Below, piece after piece: positions 1-7,859 of a DNA stretch of 37,845 nt. The stretch comes from an uncultured Thermomicrobiales bacterium (GTDB lineage: Bacteria > Chloroflexota > Chloroflexia > Thermomicrobiales > UBA6265): assembly GCA_902806355.1 (NCBI GenBank), contig CADCWI010000022.1, positions 1-37,845 of the forward strand, read 5' to 3'. The notes under the pieces were generated by a model. It searched no databases. It worked only from the letters and a program-made list of their open reading frames with translations, and was not told where the DNA came from. How positions within the stretch are numbered: position 1 is the stretch's first letter; each line of letters opens with the position of its first letter. The translations under genes were made by a program, and so were the position numbers.

Positions 1-1055
1 ATCATCCCGTTGCGATCCCGATCCAGATGTTCCCGGGTGACGTCGAGTGCCAGCGACTTCGGTGATACGGGATATTCACAGATCTCGTCATTGGCCATCC
101 CCGCGAACGGTTGCAGCGAGGCCGACAGCGCAAGGTGAGAGGTGAACGTGTGATTGACGTAGGTCACTCCGCGCTCCCTGGCGTAGCGGGCGACATCAAG
201 CGCCGGGGTAATGCCACCGATCCTGCCGGCGTCGACCTGGACGAAACCGATGCCGGCGTAATCGATCAGGTGGCGGGCCTGCCAGGCATTATGGCAGCCC
301 TCGCCGGCGGCCAGGGCAACTGGTCGCGCCCGCTCCGCCAGTGTTCGGTAGGCATCGAACGCGCCGGTCACAAAGGGCTCCTCCAGCCAGGTGACGTCGC
401 ATTGCTTGAGCACATCCAACCGCTCCCCCGCCCGCGCGATGTCGTCTGCCCAGACCGTCCCCACGTCGACCATCAGGGCAGCATCTGGTCCAAGTCCTTC
501 CCGGGCGGCTGTCACCTGCTCAACGTCATCAGCCACCTCCCCCAATCCGAACGGACCCCACCCAAACTTGGCCGCTGTGTACCCATCCTGGCGAACCTGC
601 CGCGCCAATCGAAAGGTTTCGGCGGCCGTATCGCCAAACAGCTGGGACGCATATGGACGTTTCGGATGCGCGATCGGTGAACCGAGCAGTGCGTAGACTG
701 GCTCCTCGCGGACCTTTCCCAGCAGATCCCAAAGCGCCATATCGATGCCCGACAAGGTGTGATCGGACTGCAGAAGATCGAGGCTGTTGACGCGGACAAG
801 ATCGCCGATTCGTCGGATATCCTCGATGGTGTCGATGGATTGTCCAAGCACCGAATCCCGGACCGGCTTGCATGCGCTGTGGGACATGGGAGTGACGAAG
901 CTGGCGATCGATACCAGTGGAGATGCTTCGCACTCGCCCCAGCCGATGTAGCCTCCGGCAGAGATGCGGACCAGCAGGAGGTCCTGGCTCCCGTCGCCGA
1001 TATCCAGCACTTCCGGCATCGAGAGGTAGAAGAAGTCAACGGCCTCGATCTGCAC
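1..1055 (-). CDS. Enolase-superfamily (mandelate racemase/muconate lactonizing type) enzyme, 3' end cut by window edge
   Basis: The minus strand is open from 1055 to the left edge, giving about 351 codons without a stop. The protein has the N-terminal capping domain (GIDMALWDLLGK near residues 103-114) and a beta/alpha barrel. Candidate metal ligands are the Asp in MVDVG, Glu in WLEEP and Glu in AAGEG; NHTFTSH near the end may hold a catalytic His. The second-strand base motif is AAKFGWG rather than a canonical KxK, so the chemistry cannot be assigned; sugar-acid dehydration or racemisation is usual in this family. I chose the GTG at 1055 because GGGGGA lies 6 bases upstream. In-frame ATGs at 1076 and 1112 have no such site. 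Only a few C-terminal residues should be missing. It is one of four divergent members in the window. Confidence 0.88.
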   Translation of the reverse strand, partial: MQIEAVDFFYLSMPEVLDIGDGSQDLLLVRISAGGYIGWGECEASPLVSIASFVTPMSHSACKPVRDSVLGQSIDTIEDIRRIGDLVRVNSLDLLQSDHTLSGIDMALWDLLGKVREEPVYALLGSPIAHPKRPYASQLFGDTAAETFRLARQVRQDGYTAAKFGWGPFGLGEVADDVEQVTAAREGLGPDAALMVDVGTVWADDIARAGERLDVLKQCDVTWLEEPFVTGAFDAYRTLAERARPVALAAGEGCHNAWQARHLIDYAGIGFVQVDAGRIGGITPALDVARYARERGVTYVNHTFTSHLALSASLQPFAGMANDEICEYPVSPKSLALDVTREHLDRDRNGM

Positions 1056-1076
1056 AGTCAGTCCCCCGATCAACAT

Positions 1077-1358
1077 TGCAACTGCAACGCGGCACCAGTA
1101 TATGGAGACCATGCGGCGTAGAACAGATGCTCGAGAGCACAGATCTCGAGGCCGTGGGCTGCGTCACAAACAGCGCGCTAGTTCACCGTCGACTCAAGAA
1201 GCCGTGATGGAGTGAACGATCGGGGTTTGACCGTGGCACCGGTCCAACACGTGGTTGGTTCGGATGGCTGCCCATCCGAACCAACCTACATCAGAGACCC
1301 TGGAAAAAGGTCAACTCAATCGCTCACCAAAAATCCAGCACACGCTACTGTAGATGGT
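1077..1358. other. Intergenic spacer with a strong hairpin
   Basis: This spacer separates two minus-strand genes. Apart from the 15-bp hairpin at 1253-1286, annotated separately, I see no gene or clear promoter. Short open frames here have no ribosome site or recognisable protein character. Confidence 0.6.
1253..1286 (-). terminator. Perfect 15-bp hairpin downstream of the 2-hydroxyacid dehydrogenase gene
   Basis: GGTTGGTTCGGATGG (1253-1267) is followed by the loop CTGC and its exact reverse complement (1272-1286). It lies 73 bases beyond the stop of the minus-strand dehydrogenase gene and before the next minus-strand gene, so a transcription end is the simplest role. No T-tract follows on either strand. 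A different hairpin function is possible. Confidence 0.55.
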
Positions 1359-2306
1359 CTAAAATCCGGCGACCTTGTCACACACGTTGAGCAACGGCGC
1401 ACCGGTCACGAACCGGCGGATGTTCTCATGGGTGATCTCGAACTCCCGATCGCGCGTGAGAGGCGAACTTGGCGCGCAATGTGGCGTCATCACCAGCCTC
1501 GGGGTATCCCACAGGAAATGTTCCGCCGGCAACGGTTCCTCGGCATAGACGTCCAGCCCTGCGCCGGCGAGGGTCCCCTCGCGCAGCCGCTTCGCTAGCG
1601 CCGCCTCGTCGATAATGGTCCCACGGGAGATGCCGATCACCACTGCCCCCGGCTTCAGTGCCGCAATGCGGCGTGCGTCGATGAGGTTGGTCGTCTCAGC
1701 CGTCAGCGGGACGGCGATCACCAGCACATCGGCCGTTGCCAACTCCGTGTCCAGGTGCTCCATTGGCAGCACCGTCAGATCGTTGCCGGACTGCTCTGGC
1801 GCCATGACATCCAGCCCTACCACCTGCATCTCGAAGGCTAACGCGCGGCTGGCGATCGCCCGGCCAATGTTGCCCATGCCGACGATCAGCAGGCGCTTGC
1901 CATAGAGCGAATCCAGCGGGATGCCCCGGCCGTAGGCGTGGTAGTGGTGATCATTTTTGTGCTGGGCGAACTCGGCAATGTGGCGGGTGAGCGCGAGCAA
2001 CAGCGCGAAGGTGTGCTCGGCGACGAACGGCGCGTGGGCCCCGCGGGTGTTCGTTACCACGATATCGCTCGCCACCAGTTCCGGGATGGCGATGATCGTC
2101 TCGATCCCGGCGCCGGTCGCATGGACCCAGCGTAACCGGTCACCGGACCGGGAGTAGACATCCGGCGGGATCCGCCCGATGTAGGCATCGGCCTCCCTAA
2201 TACCATCCGGATCCTGTCGCGCGGAGGCGAACGTCACTTCCGGAAATGTCGCTTGCATGGCTGCCAGGCGCCCGTCGTCGACTTCCTTCCCCACCACAAT
2301 GAGCAC
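1359..2306 (-). CDS. D-isomer-specific 2-hydroxyacid dehydrogenase
   Basis: This 315-residue protein has the family's usual length. The Rossmann motif GMGNIG is at about residues 143-148. The catalytic triad fits Arg228 (ISRGT), Glu257 (YAEEP) and His276 (TPHCA). The family reversibly reduces 2-oxoacids to D-2-hydroxyacids with NAD(P)H in the cytoplasm; glyoxylate, hydroxypyruvate or a sugar-derived keto acid are plausible here. The start is GTG at 2306 with a weak upstream AAGGA. It lies between enolase-family dehydratases, whose products are 2-keto-3-deoxy acids, which fits a role in sugar-acid metabolism. The exact substrate cannot be read from sequence. A perfect palindrome at 2361-2376 sits in its upstream region and may control it. 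Confidence 0.88.
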   Translation of the reverse strand: MLIVVGKEVDDGRLAAMQATFPEVTFASARQDPDGIREADAYIGRIPPDVYSRSGDRLRWVHATGAGIETIIAIPELVASDIVVTNTRGAHAPFVAEHTFALLLALTRHIAEFAQHKNDHHYHAYGRGIPLDSLYGKRLLIVGMGNIGRAIASRALAFEMQVVGLDVMAPEQSGNDLTVLPMEHLDTELATADVLVIAVPLTAETTNLIDARRIAALKPGAVVIGISRGTIIDEAALAKRLREGTLAGAGLDVYAEEPLPAEHFLWDTPRLVMTPHCAPSSPLTRDREFEITHENIRRFVTGAPLLNVCDKVAGF

Positions 2307-2360
2307 GATGCTTCGTCCTTCTCTCGAAAACTGTTAGTTGCTGTTTCGTCGTGTCAGTGT

Positions 2361-2376
2361 CTACCATCGATGGTAG
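2361..2376. promoter_or_regulatory. Perfect 16-bp palindrome, candidate operator
   Basis: CTACCATCGATGGTAG is an exact 16-bp palindrome with no spacer. It lies 55 bases upstream of the 2-hydroxyacid dehydrogenase start (2306, minus) and about 205 bases upstream of the divergent VOC gene. Its size and symmetry suit a dimeric LacI- or GntR-type repressor. No such regulator is encoded nearby, so the assignment is inference. Confidence 0.5.
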
Positions 2377-2582
2377 CGTGTTTTTGGCCTCACGCCATGA
2401 CGCGTGCCTGCATCGGCTCGCATTCCACACGCTGATGGGGGCCGCCAGCATGTCCCCGGGCCGCTGGGCTGAGGCGACGGCTCATGCCGCGGGCGAGCGT
2501 CACGTCCACGTTCTCACGGTAACATCCGTTGCTACGGTGGGGAATGTTCTTGGTCGTTATGAGAGAAAAGGGAGAAGCGATC

Positions 2583-2984
2583 ATGATTTCCGTACGTCAT
2601 CTGGCAGTCCGGACGGCTGACCTGGCCGCATCCCGGCGCTTTTACGAGGAGGGGCTCGGATTGCGCTACCTTGGGACGCGACCGCCCAGCGTTGCCATGA
2701 ACCTCAGCGACGGAGCGATCAACCTGACCCTGCTCCCGTACGAAGGGCCTCCCAGGTCGGCGTTGCCGGAGGGAACGGAACCGGTCCACTTCGGCTTTGT
2801 GGTCGAGGACCTGAGCGCCACCTACCGGCGCCTGATGAAACTCGGCGCCCACATCGTCAGTGAGGACATCAACGAGCGACGAGCGCAGTCCGGAGCCGAG
2901 CCCCAAAGCTCATTCAAGGTGCTTGACCCGGACGGCAATGTGGTGGATGTTACCGTGCGACCCGACGAATGGCGAGTGGGATAG
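2583..2984 (+). CDS. VOC (glyoxalase/dioxygenase fold) family protein
   Basis: This 133-residue protein has the two beta-alpha-beta-beta-beta units of the vicinal-oxygen-chelate fold. The first begins ISVRHLAVRTADLAAS and includes FYEEGLGLRYL. The second begins VHFGFVVEDL and ends in KVLDPDGNVVDV. A metal ligand is plausible at His in VRHLAV and at the late Asp/Asn region, but I cannot place all of them. The start at 2583 is preceded by GGGAGAAG; an extended frame from 2529 lacks a site. VOC enzymes act on small dicarbonyl compounds, aromatics or antibiotics, so the function is open. It is a single-gene unit divergent from the 2-hydroxyacid dehydrogenase gene. Confidence 0.82.
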   Translation: MISVRHLAVRTADLAASRRFYEEGLGLRYLGTRPPSVAMNLSDGAINLTLLPYEGPPRSALPEGTEPVHFGFVVEDLSATYRRLMKLGAHIVSEDINERRAQSGAEPQSSFKVLDPDGNVVDVTVRPDEWRVG

Positions 2985-3224
2985 ATCGATCGAAGGGTGA
3001 CACCGAGATCATGGTTGGGGCAGGTTCTCCGGGCCACGGCGCGTTCGTCGGCCCTCATGAGGCTGCTTGCGGCAACGCTCTCTGAGCACGAGGTCGGTCC
3101 ACTCGCTGCGAACGTGACGGATGAGCCACCTTCGGGTGGTATCTAGCGACGCACTAGCGAGAGCGTATCAGGTGATGACATTAGGAACCGATGTCCCGCT
3201 TGAGGGCCGAGGGCTGCACACCCC

Positions 3225-4373
3225 TCAGCTTGCGATGATCGCTCCATCCCGACGTTCCCATCCCGGCTGGAACAAGCGTAGGAAGTTCTTCTCTGCATAG
3301 GGATACTTGCTGGCTTCTTCATGATGGAGCGTCACGCCAAATCCCGGGCCGTCCGGTACCTCGATGTAGCCGCCAACGATCTCGACGTATCCAGACATCA
3401 CCTCGCGGCTCCACGGAACCAGAAAATCGTCAAAGCACTCCTGGATCAGCATGTTTGGCAATGTCGAGCAGACGTGCGTGTTGATGACCGTTGTCAGCGG
3501 GCTCTGAGCATTGTGAGGAGCGACGAAGGCTTCATACCCTTCAGCCAGGGCCGCGACCTTCGCCAGCCCGGACACCCCTCCGCAGTTCAGGATCTCCGGC
3601 TGGATGACATCGATCACGCGCGTTTGGAGAAGCTGCGTGAACTCCGTCTTCCGCTGCAGGCGCTCCCCTGCCACAACCCGCACAGGAATCGCCCGGGCAA
3701 CTTCCGCTGTGGCTTCGGCTTCGGTCGACATGACTGGTGTTTCAAACCACATCGGGCGGAAGTCGGCGATGGCGTTGCCGACCTCGATCGCTGTGGAAAC
3801 CGAGAAGCGGTCGTGCCCCTCGATCAGGATGTCGACCTCGTCACCGACTGCGTCCCGGACAGCGCCGATGATGTCGAGGGACAGATCGAGTTCCTGTCGA
3901 TCGATGAAGCGGTAGGCGTTCCCGAACGGGTCGAACTTGAGCGCGGTATAGCCAAGGCTTGCCACCTCCGCTGCGCGCTCGGCAAAGAACTTGGGATCGC
4001 GTGGTCCCTGGTACCAGCCGTTCGCATAGGCTCGGAGCCGCGGACGCAGCTTGCCACCAAGCAGTTGCCAGACTGGTATCCCAAGCGATTTCCCAAGGAT
4101 GTCCCAGCAGGCCATTTCGATGCCGGACATCGCGGAATTGGTATGGAGGAAGATGCCCTTGTAGAGGCTGTCCCAGACAGCACCGACATTTCGAGGGTCT
4201 TGCCCGATGTACAGCGGCTTCATCTCGTGAACCGCTGCTTCCGCAGGGCGAGTGGCCAAGCCACTCGTTGCTTCTCCGAGGCCCGTGATTCCTTCATCAG
4301 TCAGGAGTTCAACGAACAACCAGTTCTTCCAGGGATTGCCTACGACTGTTGTCCTGACGTCGACGATCTTCAA
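3225..4373 (-). CDS. Enolase-superfamily sugar-acid dehydratase, galactonate/mannonate dehydratase-like
   Basis: This 382-residue protein has the usual capping domain and barrel. Candidate metal ligands are Glu185 (IEGHDRF), Glu211 (WFETP) and Glu237 (AGERL). His187 and His287 (APHNAQ) are candidate acid/base residues. A His two residues after the first ligand is typical of the D-galactonate/D-mannonate dehydratase groups, so dehydration of an aldonic acid to a 2-keto-3-deoxy acid is likely. The translation MKIVDVRTT begins at a TTG (4373); the ribosome site is weak. The DapA-type gene next upstream on the same strand could process the keto-deoxy product. Substrate stereochemistry cannot be settled here. 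Confidence 0.88.
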   Translation of the reverse strand: MKIVDVRTTVVGNPWKNWLFVELLTDEGITGLGEATSGLATRPAEAAVHEMKPLYIGQDPRNVGAVWDSLYKGIFLHTNSAMSGIEMACWDILGKSLGIPVWQLLGGKLRPRLRAYANGWYQGPRDPKFFAERAAEVASLGYTALKFDPFGNAYRFIDRQELDLSLDIIGAVRDAVGDEVDILIEGHDRFSVSTAIEVGNAIADFRPMWFETPVMSTEAEATAEVARAIPVRVVAGERLQRKTEFTQLLQTRVIDVIQPEILNCGGVSGLAKVAALAEGYEAFVAPHNAQSPLTTVINTHVCSTLPNMLIQECFDDFLVPWSREVMSGYVEIVGGYIEVPDGPGFGVTLHHEEASKYPYAEKNFLRLFQPGWERRDGAIIAS

Positions 4374-4848
4374 GGTGTGCGTCTCACTTCCTTCTTTACA
4401 ATGTGCCGACCATTGGTACAGATCGGGGCTTCCACCTGCAGCAAAGGGTCATCACGAAGTACCGAGCATCTGCTGCTTAGGTAGCGGAACGACGGTGATT
4501 GGGAGGATGCACTGGCAATCGATAACGACTGGCACCTCGACTAGTGCATTCCGCTAATGGCAGGCAATGGACTGGGGCTGGGCGGATTGACCGAAGATGG
4601 CCCAGTTGGTCGTTCGTCGTCCATCCAGGGTCTGAACCATCTGCTCGCCACTCACTTTCGACAGGAACACATCGCTCGCTGAAGGGGATCGCTTGCAAGT
4701 TGGCACCTCTCGGAGGTGTTCCGTCTCAGGCTGACGAGGTACTCAAACCACTCTCTGTCCGGATCTGGCCGCCTGGCAGACCCACCATTGCCGTTTTGCT
4801 TCCAGGTTGCATGGGGCAGCCTTCGAAGTCTGCGTTCTGGCCGGAGCG
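4374..4848. other. Non-coding spacer
   Basis: This 475-base spacer lies between the DapA-type gene and the enolase-family gene, both on the minus strand. I see no convincing gene, RNA or strong hairpin. It probably holds the promoter for the 4373 gene, but I could not pick a credible pair of promoter boxes. Confidence 0.5.
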
Positions 4849-5787
4849 CTAGATGGCCACCTCGTCTCGCGACCTGGTGATGAGGGGAGCGGTCGTGAAG
4901 AGCGTGCTGAGGTCAGCAAGGATGTGATCGAGTTCTTCATGGTCGAAGCTGTCCAGGCTGCTCATGCCCGGTCCCCGAAGTGTGGCGGTGTCCAGGACAC
5001 CCCGGCGCCGAAGCACTTCCTTGTAGATGGTTGCGCCGTAGAGCGATTCCATATTGAGGAGGGGCAGGAGACGATTGAAGATGTCGCGTGCGCCGCGCTC
5101 GTCCCGTGCCTCGAGTGCATTCCACAGCGCGACATGGACATCGGTCACTTCGCACGCCGGCATGGTGCCGCACGCCCCTCGTCGGTATTCGTCGAGAAGA
5201 AACCGCCCCGCCATTCCGCCCATCACGCCTTTCAGGCGGGGACCGGCTGATCCGAGAATGTGCGTCATGACTTGGCCGGGAGGGCTTGTCTCCTCCTTGA
5301 TGTATTCCACACCGTCGATCTGCTGTACCAGGTCGCTCATGAAGGACGCAGCGAGCGGTGTACCAATCGGGGCTGGATAGTTCTGGATGAAGACTGGAAG
5401 CTGGGCGCTCCCCGCGACGACACGGAAGTACTCGGTGATTTCATGCGGCATCGCCTTCCTTACATACGGGGGCATCGCAATCACCGCGTCTGCACCGATC
5501 TCACGCGCATGGCGTGCGAACACCGCCGCGTGATGACTGGTCGTCCCTGAGACTCCGATCACGACTGGGACCCGTTGGTCTGTGGTTTCAGTCACGACCT
5601 GCGCGACCCGCAGCCGCTCCTGGTCGGTGAGGCTGGAAAACTCACTGGCATTGACGGGGGCGACGATGCCGTGCGCACCCGCTTGGACGCAGAACTCTAT
5701 GCATCTGCGCAGGCTGCTTTCGTCAACGTTCCCCTCAGTGTCAAAGGGAGTCACGGGAATAGTGAAGACCCCTCGGAATTGCGTCAT
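4849..5787 (-). CDS. DapA/NanA-family aldolase or dehydratase
   Basis: This 312-residue protein is a class I aldolase-type TIM barrel. Schiff-base Lys164 lies in EYIKEE and Tyr137 in IQNYP, at the spacing seen in dihydrodipicolinate synthase. The substrate-loop position reads NASEFSSLT. Members outside lysine synthesis act on 2-keto-3-deoxy sugar acids, by retro-aldol cleavage or by dehydration and decarboxylation. With dehydratases on the same strand and an IclR regulator divergent from it, a sugar-acid role is more likely than lysine synthesis. The start at 5787 has a modest CAGGG upstream. A good promoter lies at 5848-5875. Confidence 0.88.
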   Translation of the reverse strand: MTQFRGVFTIPVTPFDTEGNVDESSLRRCIEFCVQAGAHGIVAPVNASEFSSLTDQERLRVAQVVTETTDQRVPVVIGVSGTTSHHAAVFARHAREIGADAVIAMPPYVRKAMPHEITEYFRVVAGSAQLPVFIQNYPAPIGTPLAASFMSDLVQQIDGVEYIKEETSPPGQVMTHILGSAGPRLKGVMGGMAGRFLLDEYRRGACGTMPACEVTDVHVALWNALEARDERGARDIFNRLLPLLNMESLYGATIYKEVLRRRGVLDTATLRGPGMSSLDSFDHEELDHILADLSTLFTTAPLITRSRDEVAI

Positions 5788-5847
5788 AATGCCCTGCCCC
5801 GTCTGTCACGTTCGAATCAGTTTTACCTGGCAGACTGTGAGAAGCAG

Positions 5848-5875
5848 AGTAGAACCAGCACTGATCGAATGTCAA
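5848..5875 (-). promoter_or_regulatory. Sigma70-like promoter for the DapA-type gene
   Basis: Read on the minus strand, a perfect TTGACA (5875-5870) is followed by a 16-base spacer and TCTACT (5853-5848), a 4-of-6 match to TATAAT. It lies about 60-90 bases upstream of the start at 5787. On the plus strand the same spacer holds TATACT at 5885-5890, a possible -10 box for the divergent IclR gene. IclR proteins often act at such shared regions. Confidence 0.5.
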
Positions 5876-5986
5876 TATATGGATTATACTTTCAATAGTT
5901 GGAAGTGATTCAAGGAACACGGCTAAAGCCGCCTTGTGCTTCGAGGATGCCCGGGTCTATCGGGAGACCGGTCAGGGGGACGGCAC

Positions 5987-6790
5987 ATGCTCGACACCAA
6001 AGCTCCCAGAAATCCAGCGTCGAAGAGTCAGTCGATTGAGCGGGCAGCGTCGATACTCACCTGTTTCAGTTCGGAGACACCACATCTCTCGCTGGCGGCG
6101 ATCGCGAGCAAGCTCGCGTTGAATCAGAGCACGGCGTATCGGTATGTCTCGACTCTTGAAGCGGCTGGGCTACTGGAGCGTGATAACCGGCTCGGTGGGT
6201 ACAGGCTCGGTCCGAGAGTAATCGAGCTTTCCAATGTGGCGTTGAACCAGAACGAAGTACGCAAGCATGGTCTCGATGAATCGGATCGTCTTCGAGACGA
6301 ACTCAATGTCCTGGTCAGCCTCGCGGTGCTGTTCGAAGGCGATGTCCTGCATATTGCCCACTCGGTTCCGGATCACTGGCCGCGATGGCATACGACTGTA
6401 GGTCGCCGAGCAGTAGCCCAGTGCACATCCTTGGGCAAGGTGCTTCTGGCCCATAGGCCCTGGTCGGAAGTGGTGGCATTGATCGAGACATATGGGTGGC
6501 GCCCGTACACCCCAAACTCAATCCAGACGTTTCCGCGGTTGCAGGAGGAATTGGCATCGATCAGGGAGCGTGGTTTTGCGATCGACCACGAGGAACGAAA
6601 TCATGGCACCAACTGTATCGGCGCACCAATCCGTGACTTTTCGGGCGCGGTGATAGCAGCGATCAGCGTAAGCGGGAAAGCGGATAAGTTGCCGCCCGAT
6701 TCCTGGGTAGAGGTAGCGCCAAAGCTCTGCGAAGCTGCAGACCGGATTTCTTTTCGGCTAGGATATCAACAGAGTTCGGCATATTTGTAG
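5987..6790 (+). CDS. IclR-family transcriptional regulator
   Basis: This 267-residue protein has a winged helix-turn-helix near residues 10-70 (SIERAASILTCF, LNQSTAYRYVSTLEAAGLL) followed by the GAF-like effector domain. The latter includes CTSLGKVLLA, the HEERNHGTNCIGAPI ligand-pocket region and AAISVSGK. The start at 5987 has AGGGGGA six bases upstream; an in-frame start 17 codons earlier has none. IclR proteins sense small acids and control catabolic genes. Its divergent partner, the DapA-type gene, is the likely target, with the LLM gene downstream as a second candidate. Inducer and polarity are unknown. Confidence 0.92.
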   Translation: MLDTKAPRNPASKSQSIERAASILTCFSSETPHLSLAAIASKLALNQSTAYRYVSTLEAAGLLERDNRLGGYRLGPRVIELSNVALNQNEVRKHGLDESDRLRDELNVLVSLAVLFEGDVLHIAHSVPDHWPRWHTTVGRRAVAQCTSLGKVLLAHRPWSEVVALIETYGWRPYTPNSIQTFPRLQEELASIRERGFAIDHEERNHGTNCIGAPIRDFSGAVIAAISVSGKADKLPPDSWVEVAPKLCEAADRISFRLGYQQSSAYL

Positions 6791-6977
6791 GTCCATCCGG
6801 TTCGCGGCCCTACCTGCCTGTTGCCACAACGGTGTCAGGGAAAGAATTGTTGATCTTATGAGGTGTTTTTAATATCCGGCATCTTTTTGCTGTATTATCA
6901 CCACTGCGTATGCGATGATGCCGGTGTTTACGATGCAGCCTCGGGTGGCGCTTATTAGCCTGTCACAGGAGGTGACC

Positions 6978-7832
6978 ATGCGTTATGGCGTATGCGTGCC
7001 GAACTTCGGAGAGTATTTTCAGCCGCACATCCTGGCTGAGTTGGCGTATGAGGCTGAAGAGGCGGGCTGGGATGGGTTCTTTGTCTGGGACCACATGCTT
7101 TTCGTCAACGACCTGCATCTCGACGTCGTCGACCCCTGGGTAGCGTTGACTGCGATTGCCATGCGCACCTCTCAGATTCGGCTGGGACCGCTGGTCACCG
7201 CAGTGGCGCGGCGCCGTCCCTGGAAGCTCGCACGCGAAACTGCCTCGCTCGATCATCTGTCGGGCGGTCGCTTGATCCTGGGAGTTGGACTGGGGCACCC
7301 TCCGGAAGACGAGTTTGCACAATTTGGTGAGGATCCGGATGCGAAGGTGCGGGCCAAAAAGCTGGACGAAGGGCTCGACGTTCTCGTAGGGCTGTGGAGC
7401 GGCGAGCCGTTCAATTATCAAGGTGAGTATTACCAGATTCACTCCACGACGTTCCGGCCACGTCCGATTCAGTTGCCTCGTATTCCCGTTTGGGTTGCTG
7501 GCTACCTCCCTCACAAGGCACCGTTCCGTCGTGCGGCTCGTTGGGATGGCGTCTGTCCGGGAGGCTGGTGGGACGACACCCCCATGACCCCTGACGATCT
7601 CCGGGCGCTGCTTGGAGAAATCCGAGGGTTCCGCACGAGCGATGGACCCTTCGATGTGACGTACAGTGGTGTGACGCCCGGTAATGACCGGAGCCGGGCA
7701 TCGGCGATTGTGGCCCCCTGGGCGGCCGCGGGTATCACATGGTGGATCGAGGGGTTCAGTCCGCAGCGTGGAACGTTAGTGGAGACACGAGCCCGGGTCC
7801 GACAGGGACCACCGTCCCAGGGGGCTGTCTAA
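6978..7832 (+). CDS. LLM-class flavin-dependent oxidoreductase
   Basis: This 284-residue luciferase-like TIM-barrel protein opens with MRYGVCVPNFGEY. It has typical blocks GWDGFFVWDHM, SGGRLILGVGLG and RIPVWVAGYLPHKA. Such proteins bind FMN or F420, and in F420-using phyla they often act as dehydrogenases or reductases of unknown substrates. The start at 6978 has a near-perfect AGGAGGTGA. An in-frame upstream start at 6915 is much less likely. It follows the IclR gene on the same strand after 187 bases and ends 27 bases before the convergent M81 peptidase gene. Substrate and cofactor cannot be decided from sequence alone. Confidence 0.88.
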   Translation: MRYGVCVPNFGEYFQPHILAELAYEAEEAGWDGFFVWDHMLFVNDLHLDVVDPWVALTAIAMRTSQIRLGPLVTAVARRRPWKLARETASLDHLSGGRLILGVGLGHPPEDEFAQFGEDPDAKVRAKKLDEGLDVLVGLWSGEPFNYQGEYYQIHSTTFRPRPIQLPRIPVWVAGYLPHKAPFRRAARWDGVCPGGWWDDTPMTPDDLRALLGEIRGFRTSDGPFDVTYSGVTPGNDRSRASAIVAPWAAAGITWWIEGFSPQRGTLVETRARVRQGPPSQGAV

Positions 7833-7859
7833 AGGCTCGGTCGCCACCGCTGATGCACC

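Noticed and set aside
3321..4484. A 387-codon plus-strand frame
   Set aside because: It is antisense to the enolase-superfamily gene at 3225-4373, which has intact catalytic residues.
4849..5787. Lysine-pathway dihydrodipicolinate synthase (dapA)
   Set aside because: The fold and Lys164 fit, but the IclR partner, sugar-acid dehydratase neighbours and altered substrate loop argue for a catabolic role.
6893..6898. TATTAT as a -10 box for the LLM gene at 6978
   Set aside because: No acceptable -35 box lies at the right distance; AT-rich chance match cannot be excluded.
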